Below are positions 25,564 to 34,540 of a DNA stretch of 64,000 nt, in pieces. The number at the start of each line of letters is the position of its first letter. Position 1 is the stretch's first letter. The DNA is from Flavobacterium panici (GTDB taxonomy: Bacteria; Bacteroidota; Bacteroidia; Flavobacteriales; Flavobacteriaceae). The notes beneath the pieces were generated by a model. The model did no database searches. It was not told the origin of the DNA and saw only the letters and a program-made list of their open reading frames with translations. Position numbers and translations under genes: made by a program. Where the stretch lies: contig NZ_CAIJDE010000032.1 in the NCBI RefSeq assembly GCF_903819335.1, forward strand, positions 62,001 to 126,000. The letters are read 5' to 3'.

Positions 25564-26859
25564 TTAAATCACTCTAATTACGAAATAATTTTTCTTTCCA
25601 CTTTGCAACAATACAAACTGATTGTTAATCAAATCATTTGTACTCAAAACAAAATCTTCTTTAATTTTTTCTCTGTTTACAGAAATAGAATTCGCTGTTA
25701 AAGCTCTTCTCGCCTCTCCGTTTGATTTAAAGAAACCTGTTTTTTCATTTAAAACTGAGATAATATCCAATCCATTTTCTAAATCTGCTTTTGCGATTTC
25801 AGCTTGAGGAACTCCGTCAAAAACTTCTAAGAAAGTCGCTTCATCTAACTGTTTCAAATCTTCGGCAGTAGAATTTCCAAATAAAATATTCGAAGCCTGA
25901 ATTGCTTTTTCTAATTCTTCTTTACTGTGAACAAAAATCGTGATTTCTTCAGCTAGTTTCTTTTGTAAAATTCTTAAATGCGGCGCTGCCTGATGTTCAG
26001 CAATTAAACCATCAATAGTTTCTTTATCTAAGAAAGTAAAGATTTTAATATATTTCTCTGCATCAACATCTGTAGCATTTACCCAAAATTGGTAAAATTT
26101 GTAAACAGAAGTTTTATCAGCATCTAACCAAACATTTCCACCTTCAGATTTACCAAATTTAGATCCGTCAGCTTTTGTGATTAATGGCGTTGTCAATGCA
26201 AAAGCTTTTGCACTTTCTCCGCCCATTCTGCGTACTAATTCTGTACCCGTGGTAATATTTCCCCATTGGTCAGAACCTCCCATTTGCAAAAGGCAGTTAT
26301 TGTTTTTATATAAATGATAAAAATCGTATCCCTGAATTAATTGATAAGTAAACTCTGTGAAAGACATTCCTTCACCTTCTCCGTTAATTCTCTTTTTAAC
26401 AGAATCCTTCGCCATCATATAATTTACCGTAATACGTTTTCCAACTTCACGGGCAAAATCAATAAACGAGAATTCTTTCATCCAGTCATAGTTATTAACC
26501 ATAATTGGAGCGTTTGCTTCTTTTGAATTAAAGTCTAAGAAACGAGACAGAACACTTTTAATTCCAGCCACGTTTTTAGCCAAAGTTTCTTCGTTCAACA
26601 AATTTCTTTCGTCAGATTTTCCAGAAGGATCACCAATCATTCCGGTCGCGCCGCCCACAAGGGCAATTGGCTGATGACCAAAATTCTTTAAATGAACCAA
26701 TAAAATAATCTGAACCATACTGCCAATATGCAGCGAATCTGCCGTTGGATCAAAACCAATATATGCCGCCGTTACCTCTTTTAGCAATTGTTCTTCCGTT
26801 CCTGGCATGCTATCATGGTATAAACCGCGCCACTTTAATTCTTCAACTAGATTCTTCAT
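25564..26859 (-). CDS. tyrS: Tyrosyl-tRNA synthetase
   Basis: A 431-residue class I synthetase that charges tRNA-Tyr. The start chosen is the ATG at 26859 ([17 protein letters not shown]); an upstream in-frame extension of 16 hydrophobic residues is out of character for the family. The HIGH-like motif is [11 protein letters not shown], the tyrosine pocket includes [13 protein letters not shown] and [11 protein letters not shown], and the KMSKS equivalent is [11 protein letters not shown]-terminal S4-type RNA-binding domain ([17 protein letters not shown]) completes the normal length. It is divergent from the epimerase gene; a 21-of-22-bp inverted repeat lies between them. Confidence 0.97.
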   Translation of the reverse strand: MKNLVEELKWRGLYHDSMPGTEEQLLKEVTAAYIGFDPTADSLHIGSMVQIILLVHLKNFGHQPIALVGGATGMIGDPSGKSDERNLLNEETLAKNVAGIKSVLSRFLDFNSKEANAPIMVNNYDWMKEFSFIDFAREVGKRITVNYMMAKDSVKKRINGEGEGMSFTEFTYQLIQGYDFYHLYKNNNCLLQMGGSDQWGNITTGTELVRRMGGESAKAFALTTPLITKADGSKFGKSEGGNVWLDADKTSVYKFYQFWVNATDVDAEKYIKIFTFLDKETIDGLIAEHQAAPHLRILQKKLAEEITIFVHSKEELEKAIQASNILFGNSTAEDLKQLDEATFLEVFDGVPQAEIAKADLENGLDIISVLNEKTGFFKSNGEARRALTANSISVNREKIKEDFVLSTNDLINNQFVLLQSGKKNYFVIRVI

Positions 26860-26914
26860 TTTTAAAATATTTTGCGCAAATATAATCAATGGCAATGGCA
26901 ATATCAAAAACTTA

Positions 26915-26986
26915 TGCCACTAAGGCACAAAGGCGCCAATATTATTAAAAAACAAAAAAACTTTGCGCCTTTGTGCCTTTGTGGCA
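26915..26986. repeat. Inverted repeat between tyrS and the epimerase gene
   Basis: Left arm 26915-26936 begins TGCCACTAAGGCACAAAGG and right arm 26965-26986 ends CCTTTGTGCCTTTGTGGCA; 21 of 22 positions pair across a 28-nt A-rich loop. It sits between divergent start codons, where a terminator would not be expected. Confidence 0.8.
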
Positions 26987-27000
26987 AAAACCAAAAAACT

Positions 27001-27008
27001 TATCTTTA
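27001..27008 (+). promoter_or_regulatory. -7 box (TATCTTTA) of the epimerase gene
   Basis: TATCTTTA differs from TAnnTTTG only in the last base. It lies 4 nt before the ATG at 27013, so the transcript would be leaderless or nearly so. It also excludes the longer reading frame starting upstream. Confidence 0.5.
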
Positions 27009-27012
27009 CAAA

Positions 27013-28014
27013 ATGGTATTAGTAACTGGCGGAACAGGTTTAGTGGGCTCACATTTATTGCTTCATTTAATTGAAAATGGAGAAAATGTTCGGGCTATTT
27101 ACCGAACCGAAAGCAATATTCAAAAAACAAAATCGGTTTTTGAATTGTATCAAAAAGATGATTTATTTGAAAAAATAGAATGGCTTGAAGCCGATATTTT
27201 AGATGTTCCTTCTCTGGAAATTGCTTTTAATGATATTGATTACGTTTACCATTGCGCTGCCTTTATTTCTTTTGATCCCACAGATGAAGAAATACTTCGA
27301 AAAACCAATATTGAAGGAACAGCCAATATGGTTAATTTTTCTCTTGCCAGAGGAATAAAGAAATTCTGTTTTGTGAGTTCTATTGCCGCTCTTGGCGATT
27401 TAGCCCCGCATGAAACTTATATTACCGAAGAAACCGACTGGAATCCGGAAAAACCACACAGCGATTACGCTATTTCTAAATATGGTGCAGAAATGGAAGT
27501 CTGGCGTGCGCATCAGGAAGGTTTAGATGTAATTATCGTAAATCCGGGCGTTATTTTAGGTCCAATTCCGAAAACAAAAAGTAAACAGCAGGGAAGTGCA
27601 GAATTGTATGTAAAAGTCGCAAACGGACTTCCTTTTTACACACTCGGAAGTACTGGTTTTATTTCGATTGATGATGTTGTAAAAACAATGCATCAGTTAA
27701 TGAAAAGTGATATTAAAAACGAGCGTTTTACTTTGATTACAGACAATGTTGTTTTTAAGGATATTCTGGACACCATTGCCGATGTTTTAAAAGTCAAAAA
27801 ACCGCATCTTCATGCAAAACCTTTTTTAATGAATTTGCTTTGGATTGTCGACGGAATATTTTCGCCTTTATTTTTTCAAAAAAGAACTATTACAAAAGCG
27901 ACTGCAAAAGCATCTTATTCTAAAAATCTGTATTCTAATGAAAAAATAAAAACCGCTCTTGGAACGGTTTTTTTAGATGTACATCAATACATAAAAGACA
28001 TTTCGAAACTATAA
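27013..28014 (+). CDS. NAD-dependent epimerase/dehydratase (extended SDR)
   Basis: A 333-residue extended short-chain dehydrogenase. The Rossmann motif MVLVTGGTGLVGSHLLLHL is at the extreme N-terminus, confirming the start at 27013. The acidic cofactor-side residues follow in ADILD, then YVYHCAAFISFD, the Ser of FVSSIAALG and the catalytic YAISKYGAE (Tyr-x-x-x-Lys). The substrate motif PGVILGPIPKTKSKQQGSAEL follows. It resembles the dihydroflavonol-reductase / HpnA-like branch, and the substrate is unknown. The last codons are 3 bp from the end of the convergent DUF4296 gene. Confidence 0.9.
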   Translation: MVLVTGGTGLVGSHLLLHLIENGENVRAIYRTESNIQKTKSVFELYQKDDLFEKIEWLEADILDVPSLEIAFNDIDYVYHCAAFISFDPTDEEILRKTNIEGTANMVNFSLARGIKKFCFVSSIAALGDLAPHETYITEETDWNPEKPHSDYAISKYGAEMEVWRAHQEGLDVIIVNPGVILGPIPKTKSKQQGSAELYVKVANGLPFYTLGSTGFISIDDVVKTMHQLMKSDIKNERFTLITDNVVFKDILDTIADVLKVKKPHLHAKPFLMNLLWIVDGIFSPLFFQKRTITKATAKASYSKNLYSNEKIKTALGTVFLDVHQYIKDISKL

Positions 28015-28017
28015 ACC

Positions 28018-28506
28018 TTATCTTCTAGGTGGTTTTTTCATTTGTCGTCTTATCGAATCGAGGTTTATTTGTTGTTTTGAACTTTTTTTGATTGAATCCT
28101 TCGGAGTTTTTGAAGTTTCCTTAAGTTTCTTTTTAGCTTCTTTCGCTGCTTTTTTATTTTCGATAGTAACAAGAGAATCTGCAGCTCTCTCGGCTACTTT
28201 TAATCGTTTGCCTACTTCATCAAACATATCTTTGTAGTTCTCATAATCTGCGGCATAATACATATTATTTTGAGCAAACTGAAGACTGTCCACTTTATAT
28301 TTTTTTAAAATGAATTTCGTTGGGCTTGTTTCTGTAGAATCTAACAATTCCTGATGTTGGTATTTCATTGCTTCCAGAAGAGACAAATCATACATAATAT
28401 CAATCATCTTATCTTTCTCAATAAGTTTTGCAGGTTGTTTTACAACGTCCTTTTTACAACTTACAGAAAGAAACAAAACCAATAGTATTACTAAACAATT
28501 CTTCAT
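28018..28506 (-). CDS. DUF4296 lipoprotein
   Basis: A 162-residue lipoprotein with lipobox LSVSC (Cys17). Residues 30-110 are the DUF4296 helical domain (KMIDIMYDLSLLEAMKYQHQ, KKYKVDSLQFAQNNMYYAAD). The last 50 residues are Lys/Ser-rich and end in the basic tail KKPPRR. The family is restricted to Bacteroidota and is usually encoded next to dihydroorotase and a polyprenol-phosphate mannosyltransferase, as here; no function is established. It begins 9 bp after the dihydroorotase stop, so the three genes form one operon. Confidence 0.88.
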   Translation of the reverse strand: MKNCLVILLVLFLSVSCKKDVVKQPAKLIEKDKMIDIMYDLSLLEAMKYQHQELLDSTETSPTKFILKKYKVDSLQFAQNNMYYAADYENYKDMFDEVGKRLKVAERAADSLVTIENKKAAKEAKKKLKETSKTPKDSIKKSSKQQINLDSIRRQMKKPPRR

Positions 28507-28515
28507 TTCAGCTTT

Positions 28516-29856
28516 TTATCTATCAAACAATAATCGTTTTCCGGCGCGGATATCTTTTACTTTAAAGTTATTGTAAACTAATTCCCCGTTTACAAAAGTA
28601 TGCGTAATTCTAGATTTAAAAGTATAATTTTCAAAAGGCGACCATCCACATTTTGCAAGGATATTTTCTGGTTTTACACTCCATGGCAAACTTGGATTTA
28701 CAATTACTAAATCGGCAAAATAACCTTCTTTAACAAAACCTCTTTTTTCGATTTTGAAAATTTTAGCAGGATTGTGGCACATTTTCTCCACGATTTTCTC
28801 CACACTGATTTTTCCCTGGTGATGTGATTCGAACATTGCCACAACAGCGTGCTGTACAAGCGGACCTCCAGAAGGTGCTTTTAAGTACGATTGTAATTTT
28901 TCTTCTTTAGTATGCGGTGCGTGATCTGTCGCAATAACATCAATTCGGCCGTCATTTAAAGCTTTCCAAAGTTCGGCTCTGTCATGTTCAGTTTTTACAG
29001 CAGGGTTCCATTTGATGAAATTCCCTTTTGTTTTGTAATCTTCATCGGTAAACCAAAGATGATGTACACAAACCTCAGCTGTAATTTTTTTATCTTCTAA
29101 TGGAATTTTGTTAGTAAACAATTCCATTTCTTTTGCCGTAGAAAGGTGAAAAATATGAAGTCTTGCTCCCGTTTTTTTCGCCAAAGCCACCGCTTTTGAA
29201 GACGAAAGATAACAAGCCTCTGCACTTCTAATTAAATTGTGCGCCGTTACCGGAATATCTTCACCGTATTTTTCTTTGAATTCTGCTAAATTGTTCTGAA
29301 TTGTAGTTTCATCTTCGCAATGCACCGCAATTAACATTGGTGTACTTGAAAAGATTTTTTCCAGAGTTTCTTCCTTGTCAACCAGCATATTTCCTGTTGA
29401 AGAACCTAAGAAAATCTTGATTCCGGCAACATTTTTTGGATTTGTTTTTAAAACTTCTTCCAGATTATCATTTGTTGCGCCCATCATAAACGAATAATTC
29501 GCAAATGATTTCTCGGCAGCAATTTGGTATTTATCTTCTAATATTTCCTGAGTAACCGCATTGGGAACCGTATTTGGCTGTTCGATAAAAGAAGTAATTC
29601 CTCCTGCAATCGCAGCTCTCGATTCTGATTCGATATCACCTTTATGCGTTAATCCCGGCTCTCTAAAATGAACCTGATCATCAATTGCACCCGGCATTAA
29701 ATAACTTCCTTCGGCATCAATTACAATACAGTCTGATGTTTTTAGACTGATACTGTCTGCAACCTCAACGATTAAGTCATTTTCGATCAAAACATCTCCG
29801 TCAAAAATAGATCCTTCGTTTACAATTTTGGCATTTTTTATTAAAATCCTGTTCAT
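28516..29856 (-). CDS. pyrC: Dihydroorotase (class I type)
   Basis: A 446-residue cyclic amidohydrolase that interconverts carbamoyl aspartate and dihydroorotate in pyrimidine synthesis. The first metal motif reads PGAIDDQVHFREPG (residues 55-68): the usual H-x-H is Q61-V-H63, so one histidine ligand is replaced by Gln, a variant I recall from other Bacteroidota dihydroorotases. The carboxylated Lys lies in AGIKIFLGSSTGN, further ligands in AVHCED and HIFHLSTA, and the catalytic Asp in IATDHAPHT. All other active-site motifs are intact, so activity is expected. Second gene of the mannosyltransferase-pyrC-DUF4296 operon, 8 bp after the mannosyltransferase stop. Confidence 0.93.
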   Translation of the reverse strand: MNRILIKNAKIVNEGSIFDGDVLIENDLIVEVADSISLKTSDCIVIDAEGSYLMPGAIDDQVHFREPGLTHKGDIESESRAAIAGGITSFIEQPNTVPNAVTQEILEDKYQIAAEKSFANYSFMMGATNDNLEEVLKTNPKNVAGIKIFLGSSTGNMLVDKEETLEKIFSSTPMLIAVHCEDETTIQNNLAEFKEKYGEDIPVTAHNLIRSAEACYLSSSKAVALAKKTGARLHIFHLSTAKEMELFTNKIPLEDKKITAEVCVHHLWFTDEDYKTKGNFIKWNPAVKTEHDRAELWKALNDGRIDVIATDHAPHTKEEKLQSYLKAPSGGPLVQHAVVAMFESHHQGKISVEKIVEKMCHNPAKIFKIEKRGFVKEGYFADLVIVNPSLPWSVKPENILAKCGWSPFENYTFKSRITHTFVNGELVYNNFKVKDIRAGKRLLFDR

Positions 29857-29864
29857 GTTCTATC

Positions 29865-30590
29865 TTATAATGTATTGACTAATTTTTTTAAGCGAAGAGA
29901 AATCACACCCAGAATTGCTTCCTTAATAATAGCGTTACTCATTTTTGAAACTCCTTTTGTTCTGTCTGTAAAAATAATAGGCACTTCTTTTATTTCAAAT
30001 TTAGCACAATAAGTTCTGTACTTCATTTCGATTTGAAACGCATATCCAACAAACTTTATTTTGTTTAGATTAATTTTCTCTAAAACTTCTCTTTTATAAC
30101 AAACAAAACCGGCAGTTGCATCGTGAATTTTCATTCCGGTTATAAATTTCACATAAATTGATGCAAAATAGGACATTAAAACACGGCTTAAAGGCCAGTT
30201 TACCACATTTACACCTGTAACATAACGCGATCCAATGGCTAAATCCGCACCTCCGAAGTGGCAGGCATCGTATAATTTTTCAAGGTCATTTGGGTTATGT
30301 GAAAAATCGGCATCCATTTCAAAAATAAAATCATATTTATGTTCTAATGACCATTTAAAACCATGAACATAAGCGGTTCCTAAACCGGCTTTTTTAGCTC
30401 TTTTTTCAAGAAATAATCTTCCCGGATATTCTTCCTGCAATGCAATAACTTTATCGGCGGTATGGTCCGGCGAATTATCGTCGATTATTAGCAGGTGAAA
30501 AGATTTATGCTGCGAAAGTACAGCTCTCACTATACTTTCTATGTTTTCAATTTCGTTATAAGTAGGGATTATGACAATACTATCACTCAT
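29865..30590 (-). CDS. Polyprenol monophosphomannose synthase-like GT2 glycosyltransferase
   Basis: A 241-residue GT-A enzyme of the DPM1 type. Motifs are IIPTYNEIENIESIV, the DDNSPD nucleotide site, MDADFSHNP with the metal-binding D-x-D, and AIGSRYVTG. FVCYKREVLEKI and VPIIFTDRTKGVSKMS are typical of dolichyl- or polyprenyl-phosphate mannose synthases. It has no C-terminal membrane domain. It probably makes polyprenyl-phosphate-hexose used in surface glycosylation. First gene of the operon with pyrC and the DUF4296 lipoprotein; divergent from DUF4271. Confidence 0.9.
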   Translation of the reverse strand: MSDSIVIIPTYNEIENIESIVRAVLSQHKSFHLLIIDDNSPDHTADKVIALQEEYPGRLFLEKRAKKAGLGTAYVHGFKWSLEHKYDFIFEMDADFSHNPNDLEKLYDACHFGGADLAIGSRYVTGVNVVNWPLSRVLMSYFASIYVKFITGMKIHDATAGFVCYKREVLEKINLNKIKFVGYAFQIEMKYRTYCAKFEIKEVPIIFTDRTKGVSKMSNAIIKEAILGVISLRLKKLVNTL

Positions 30591-30682
30591 TTTTTTCTCG
30601 GTAATTTCACCGCAAAAGTAAACTTTTTATAGCATTTGGTTCATAATAAATACATAATAAAACTATTGATACAAAAAATTAC

Positions 30683-30690
30683 TAATTTTG
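30683..30690 (+). promoter_or_regulatory. -7 box (TAATTTTG) of the DUF4271 gene
   Basis: TAATTTTG matches the consensus. Its last base is only 7 nt before the ATG at 30698, so transcription would begin at or next to the start codon. Confidence 0.55.
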
Positions 30691-30697
30691 TCACGCT

Positions 30698-31366
30698 ATG
30701 ATTGAACACCTTCATCCACGAATTATTGAAAACAAAGACTGGGCAACAGCTTTGTTTGTCCTGACGTTTGCTGTTGTCGCCATGACAAAATCTGCTTATG
30801 AAACTCGTTTTTCAGAATTTAGTAAGCTTATTTTTTCAGATAAGTATGCAAAAATTTATCGGGATAACAGCCACATGAAAAGCATCTTTACGGTTGGTTT
30901 ATTTTTTGTGCAGGTTATTTCGTTTGCCTTTTTTATTTTGCTAACGATGAACATTTATGATAAAGCCTCAAAAACGGATTATATTTTGTTTATTCAGATT
31001 GCAACTTTCCTGCTTTATTTTATTCTGGCTAAATATTTAATTGAGAAAATTGTAGCTGCAGCATTCAACATTGACGACTTTGTGGAGCTTTTTAATTTGC
31101 AAAAAGTTACTTACAGAACTTATATTGGCGTTTTAATCCTTCCAATCAATGCAATTTTGTTTTATTATGATAATATTTCAACGATTGTACCGCTAGTAAC
31201 GATAGGCATTTCACTGTGTATCAGTCTATACTCTTATTTTATTTCAATTAAAACATATCAAAACGTAATAATCGGTAAGTTATTTTATTTTATTTTATAT
31301 CTTTGCGCTCTTGAAATAGCGCCTTATTATTTTCTTTATTATTGGATAACAAAAGGGAGTGCTTAG
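30698..31366 (+). CDS. DUF4271 membrane protein
   Basis: A 222-residue integral membrane protein with about six transmembrane helices: residues 17-32, 66-86, 93-115, 140-160, 168-186 and 196-216. The conserved N-terminal motif KDWATALFVLTFAVVAMTKS marks the Bacteroidota-specific DUF4271 family. No function is established. It precedes hemD with a 17-bp gap to the chosen hemD start, so cotranscription is likely and the pair is conserved in Flavobacteriia. A role in the membrane side of tetrapyrrole metabolism would be a guess. Confidence 0.85.
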   Translation: MIEHLHPRIIENKDWATALFVLTFAVVAMTKSAYETRFSEFSKLIFSDKYAKIYRDNSHMKSIFTVGLFFVQVISFAFFILLTMNIYDKASKTDYILFIQIATFLLYFILAKYLIEKIVAAAFNIDDFVELFNLQKVTYRTYIGVLILPINAILFYYDNISTIVPLVTIGISLCISLYSYFISIKTYQNVIIGKLFYFILYLCALEIAPYYFLYYWITKGSA

Positions 31367-31383
31367 AAAATGTTTATAATATG

Positions 31384-32130
31384 AAAGTGAAAACAATTTT
31401 GGTGTCACAGCCTGAACCTAAAGTGGAGAATTCTCCTTACTTTGAGCTCCAACAAAAACACAAAATAAAAATTGATTTCAGACCATTTATTCATGTGGAA
31501 GGGGTTAGCGCAAAAGAGATCCGATTACAAAAAATCGATCTTAATCATTACACTGCGATCATTTTAACAAGTCGAAATGCTGTAGATCATTTTTTTAGAG
31601 TGGCTGATGAAATGCGTTACAAAGTTCCTGAAGGATTGAAATATTTTTGTCAATCTGAAGCAGTAGCGTTTTATCTTCAAAAGTATGTTGTGTACAGAAA
31701 ACGTAAAATTTACGTTGGGGCAAAAGATTTTGCAGATTTATCTCCTCTTATCAAAAAGTACAAAGACGAGAAGTTTTTGCTTCCTGCATCTGACCAGTTA
31801 AATGCTGATGCTCCTATAACATTAAACGGCCTGAAAGTAGACTGGGCTCAAGCTATTTTTTACAGAACTGTAATGAGCGACTTGTCTGATCTTGCTGATG
31901 TTTATTATGATGTTTTAGCGTTTTTTAGTCCAACAGGAATTAAATCTTTATTTAAAAACTTCCCGGATTTTCAACAAAACAACACCAGAATCGCTGTATT
32001 TGGAAGCACAACTCAAAAAGAAGCTTTAGATCATGGTTTAAGAATTGATATTCTTGCTCCAACTCCTGAAACGCCTTCTATGACAATGGCTTTAGAAAAA
32101 TATATTGCAGAAGCAAACAAAGGAAAATAA
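31384..32130 (+). CDS. hemD: Uroporphyrinogen-III synthase
   Basis: A 248-residue enzyme that closes hydroxymethylbilane with ring-D inversion to give uroporphyrinogen III for heme. The start is the ATG at 31384 (MKVKTILVSQPEP); the longer frame overlaps DUF4271 and would add 14 unrelated residues. HemD is poorly conserved, but YTAIILTSRNAVDHFF, KYFCQSEAVAFYLQKY, FLLPASDQL and the C-terminal VLAFFSPTGIKSLF then IAVFGSTTQKEALDHGL give the two-domain pattern. Located after DUF4271. Confidence 0.88.
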   Translation, partial: KVKTILVSQPEPKVENSPYFELQQKHKIKIDFRPFIHVEGVSAKEIRLQKIDLNHYTAIILTSRNAVDHFFRVADEMRYKVPEGLKYFCQSEAVAFYLQKYVVYRKRKIYVGAKDFADLSPLIKKYKDEKFLLPASDQLNADAPITLNGLKVDWAQAIFYRTVMSDLSDLADVYYDVLAFFSPTGIKSLFKNFPDFQQNNTRIAVFGSTTQKEALDHGLRIDILAPTPETPSMTMALEKYIAEANKGK

Positions 32131-32390
32131 TCCTTTTTTAAAATATTCAAATTTTTAAAATTCCAAATTCCAATTTTTATGTTGGTATTTGGAATTTTTG
32201 TTTTTAATCAATTCTTTATCTCCTTTCGTTTCCCGTGGTTGAAACCACCGGCTATGTTTTGAATTTGATTTTTTAATCCCCATTTGGAATTTGGAATTTA
32301 AAAATTGGAATTTTATTTTTCCTTCCTTTTAACTACATTTGATTTCTATTCTAAACCCAAATCACAATAAATAGTTTCAAATTATAAGTT
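32131..32390. repeat. Intergenic 'TTCCAAATTCCAA' quasi-repeat and short stem
   Basis: After hemD, runs of AAATTCCAAATTCC pair with TTGGAATTTGGAATTT near 32284-32310 across about 130 nt. CGTGGTTGAAACCACCGG near 32234 forms a small hairpin. Nothing coding is seen. Confidence 0.6.
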
Positions 32391-32861
32391 ATGAAAATCA
32401 ACTCCCTTTTAATCGAAATTGACGGTATCGACAAAGAAATCCTTCGATATCTTATGGACGATGCCCGAAAACCTATTTTACAAATTGCTAATAAAATTGG
32501 CATTTCGGGAGCTGCGATTCATCAGCGTTTAAAAAAACTGGAACAGTCCGGTGTTATTTCAGGATCGAAGTTTACTGTAAATCCAAAAGTTTTAGGTTAC
32601 AATACTATGGCGTTCGTGGGAGTTTATCTTGATAAAGCTTCCCGAAACTCAGAAGCTGTAAAAGATTTAAAAAAAATACCCGAAGTTTTGGAATGTCATT
32701 ATACAACCGGAAACTGGTCGGTTTTAATTAAAATTATCTGTCGTGATAACGAACATTTAATGCAGCTTTTAAATACTAAAATTCAGGCCATTGAAGGTGT
32801 TTCAAGAACGGAAACGTTTATCTCGCTTGATCAGCAAATTGACAGACAGATTCAATTGTAA
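32391..32861 (+). CDS. Lrp/AsnC-family transcriptional regulator
   Basis: A 156-residue regulator. The N-terminal helix-turn-helix is DKEILRYLMDDARKPILQIANKIGISGAAIHQRLKKLEQSGVI in pieces at residues 14-57. The C-terminal RAM/ACT-like domain (residues 70-150) includes AFVGVYLD, VPEVLECHYTTGNWSVLIKI-type strands and ISLDQQIDRQI. These proteins form octameric discs and respond to amino acids. It is isolated between intergenic repeats, so its targets are unknown; it may be a global regulator. Confidence 0.92.
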   Translation: MKINSLLIEIDGIDKEILRYLMDDARKPILQIANKIGISGAAIHQRLKKLEQSGVISGSKFTVNPKVLGYNTMAFVGVYLDKASRNSEAVKDLKKIPEVLECHYTTGNWSVLIKIICRDNEHLMQLLNTKIQAIEGVSRTETFISLDQQIDRQIQL

Positions 32862-32901
32862 AATTAGAGAATGTGACAATTTTTTGATTTATTATTCTAA
32901 A

Positions 32902-32997
32902 CTGGACTGAAGTCCAGCTCTACAATATGGATCGAGCCAAGGCTCTTTAGTCGTTCCGAAGGAACATATTATGTTGTAGGGCTGGACTTCAGTCCAG
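32902..32997 (+). repeat. Family B composite palindrome, copy 3
   Basis: CTGGACTGAAGTCCAG at the left and CTGGACTTCAGTCCAG at the right, with GAGCCAAGGCTC and GTTCCGAAGGAAC inside in the same order as copy 1. Both end palindromes are intact here, so this is the best-preserved copy in the window. Confidence 0.85.
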
Positions 32998-33027
32998 TTT
33001 AATTTATATAGATATGCAAAAACAAAA

Positions 33028-33051
33028 CCCGACAGGTTTTAATCTGTCGGG
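33028..33051. repeat. Family A hairpin, copy 4
   Basis: CCCGACAG...CTGTCGGG with TTTT on the right and AAAA on the left, 30 bp after the B element, the same A-B pairing as at 1.1-1.6 kb. It could end both convergent neighbours. Confidence 0.78.
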
Positions 33052-33110
33052 TTTTGTCTTTTTTACACCAAATTTGGAATTTGGAATTTTTATATTGAAA
33101 TTTAAAATTA

Positions 33111-33797
33111 TTAATTCCTTCTGCTTCCGGAATAAATTGAGATATAGTACAATAAAGTTGCAATCGATCCAAGTGCGGCAACAACATACGTTCTTGCAGC
33201 CCATTTTAAGGCATCTTTTGCACCAGCTTGTTCTTCTTGTGTTAACATGTGTTTATTTTCAAGCCATGCTAACGCTCTGTTACTCGCATCATATTCTACC
33301 GGTAGTGTAATAATCGAAAACAATGTTGTTACAGCAAAAATTATAATCCCCACTAATAACAATTGCGGAAAAGTTCTGATCATTAAAATTCCGGCTAATA
33401 AAACCCACTGCATATAGCTTGAGGCTACGTTTACAATTGGCACTAATTTAGAACGCATCGTTAACCATTCATAACCAATAGCATGCTGAACAGCATGTCC
33501 GCATTCGTGAGCCGCAACTGCCGCAGCGGCTGCATTTCGATGATTATAAACTGCTTCACTTAAGTTTACTGTTTTATCTGACGGATTGTAATGATCTGTT
33601 AACTGACCCGGAGTCGAAATAACACGAACATCTCTAATTCCATTATCAGCAAGCATTTTTTCAGCTATTTCTGCGCCGCTCATTCCGTTTCGTAATTGCA
33701 GTTTAGAATACAATTCAAATTTACTTTTAAGTTTTGAACTTACCATCCAGCTAAACAACATTATCGCTCCGGCAAGTATTAAATATTCACCTCCCAT
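33111..33797 (-). CDS. Membrane zinc metallopeptidase (YugP / Zn_peptidase_2 family)
   Basis: A 228-residue membrane protease. An N-terminal helix precedes a soluble segment with NGMSGAEIAEKMLADNGI and VNLSEAVYNHRN, then the zinc motif AAHECGHAVQH (HECGH at residues 97-101). Two or three further helices follow, with EYDASNRALAWLE supplying the later acidic ligand. Substrates of this family are unknown. It is monocistronic; its C-terminus (SIYSGSRRN) runs to the repeat region. Confidence 0.9.
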   Translation of the reverse strand: MGGEYLILAGAIMLFSWMVSSKLKSKFELYSKLQLRNGMSGAEIAEKMLADNGIRDVRVISTPGQLTDHYNPSDKTVNLSEAVYNHRNAAAAAVAAHECGHAVQHAIGYEWLTMRSKLVPIVNVASSYMQWVLLAGILMIRTFPQLLLVGIIIFAVTTLFSIITLPVEYDASNRALAWLENKHMLTQEEQAGAKDALKWAARTYVVAALGSIATLLYYISIYSGSRRN

Positions 33798-33908
33798 ATC
33801 TTTATCTTTTTTGATTGAATTTAAATTTACAAAACAAACTGCAAATTATGAACCATTTTAACAAAATGTCATTTTGGCATTTTTTCAGACAAAAAACCAT
33901 ATCTAAAT

Positions 33909-33932
33909 AAAAAAGACGCACTGCTGTGCGTC
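33909..33932 (-). terminator. Intrinsic terminator of the hydrolase-sigma-membrane protein operon
   Basis: On the reverse strand GACGCACAGCAGTGCGTC forms an 8-bp stem followed by TTTTTT, 15 bp beyond the last stop codon of the operon. Confidence 0.85.
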
Positions 33933-33946
33933 GCTACAATCTATCT

Positions 33947-34540
33947 CTATAACAATTGCTTATTTATTTCTTCAAATTTCTCAATCAGGCTGTTTATTTT
34001 AAACTGCTGTTTTTTGATTTGTTTTGGAAGAATAAAAAACCAATTAACCGCCATCCATAATAATGTTAGTCCATAAGCCAGACTTGCTCCTAAAAAAGTC
34101 ATTCTGCTGGCGTATTCATACATGTATAAACAGATTCCAAACGTAAGCGTTGCAAAATAAAAACGCATCATTGTGGTTTGTAAAAATTGTTGTTTCTTTT
34201 TAATCAGAATTAAATTTTGAAGGTATTCCTGATTGGTTTGTGTTGTTTCAATGCTTTTATAGGTGCTTAATAATTTATTGTAAACAAATAAATAAATCAT
34301 CATTGCCAGAATCGTCACGATGATTCCTATTTTAGTCGAAATAAATTGCGGCTGATAATAAATCCAGACAAAAACAATAAACGCAGTTGTTGCAAAAAGC
34401 AGCATATTAGTAATCCACAAACTTCTTAAGCCTGCCCTTTTAAATTTATTTACCCGCGCCAGCAAATCCTGCATATCAGGCTGACTTACGGATTGTTTTT
34501 TCCATAAATCTTTAAAATCTATATTGTTATCGTTGTCCAT
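33947..34540 (-). CDS. Membrane protein coupled to ECF sigma factor (possible anti-sigma-like)
   Basis: A 197-residue protein: a 40-residue cytosolic N-terminus, two pairs of transmembrane helices (about residues 41-60 and 67-87; 125-142 and 150-170) and a basic C-terminal helix. It overlaps the sigma gene by 14 bp, so translation is coupled. No ZAS zinc motif is seen (no His-x3-Cys-x2-Cys), so a classical anti-sigma assignment is not supported by sequence. Position directly after an ECF sigma gene is the main reason to suggest a membrane-borne regulator of it. Confidence 0.75.
   Translation of the reverse strand: MDNDNNIDFKDLWKKQSVSQPDMQDLLARVNKFKRAGLRSLWITNMLLFATTAFIVFVWIYYQPQFISTKIGIIVTILAMMIYLFVYNKLLSTYKSIETTQTNQEYLQNLILIKKKQQFLQTTMMRFYFATLTFGICLYMYEYASRMTFLGASLAYGLTLLWMAVNWFFILPKQIKKQQFKINSLIEKFEEINKQLL

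Noticed and set aside
26872..27012. N-terminal extension of the epimerase by 47 residues
   Set aside because: The extension translates the inverted repeat at 26915-26986 and precedes the -7 box at 27001. The Rossmann motif begins immediately at the ATG at 27013.
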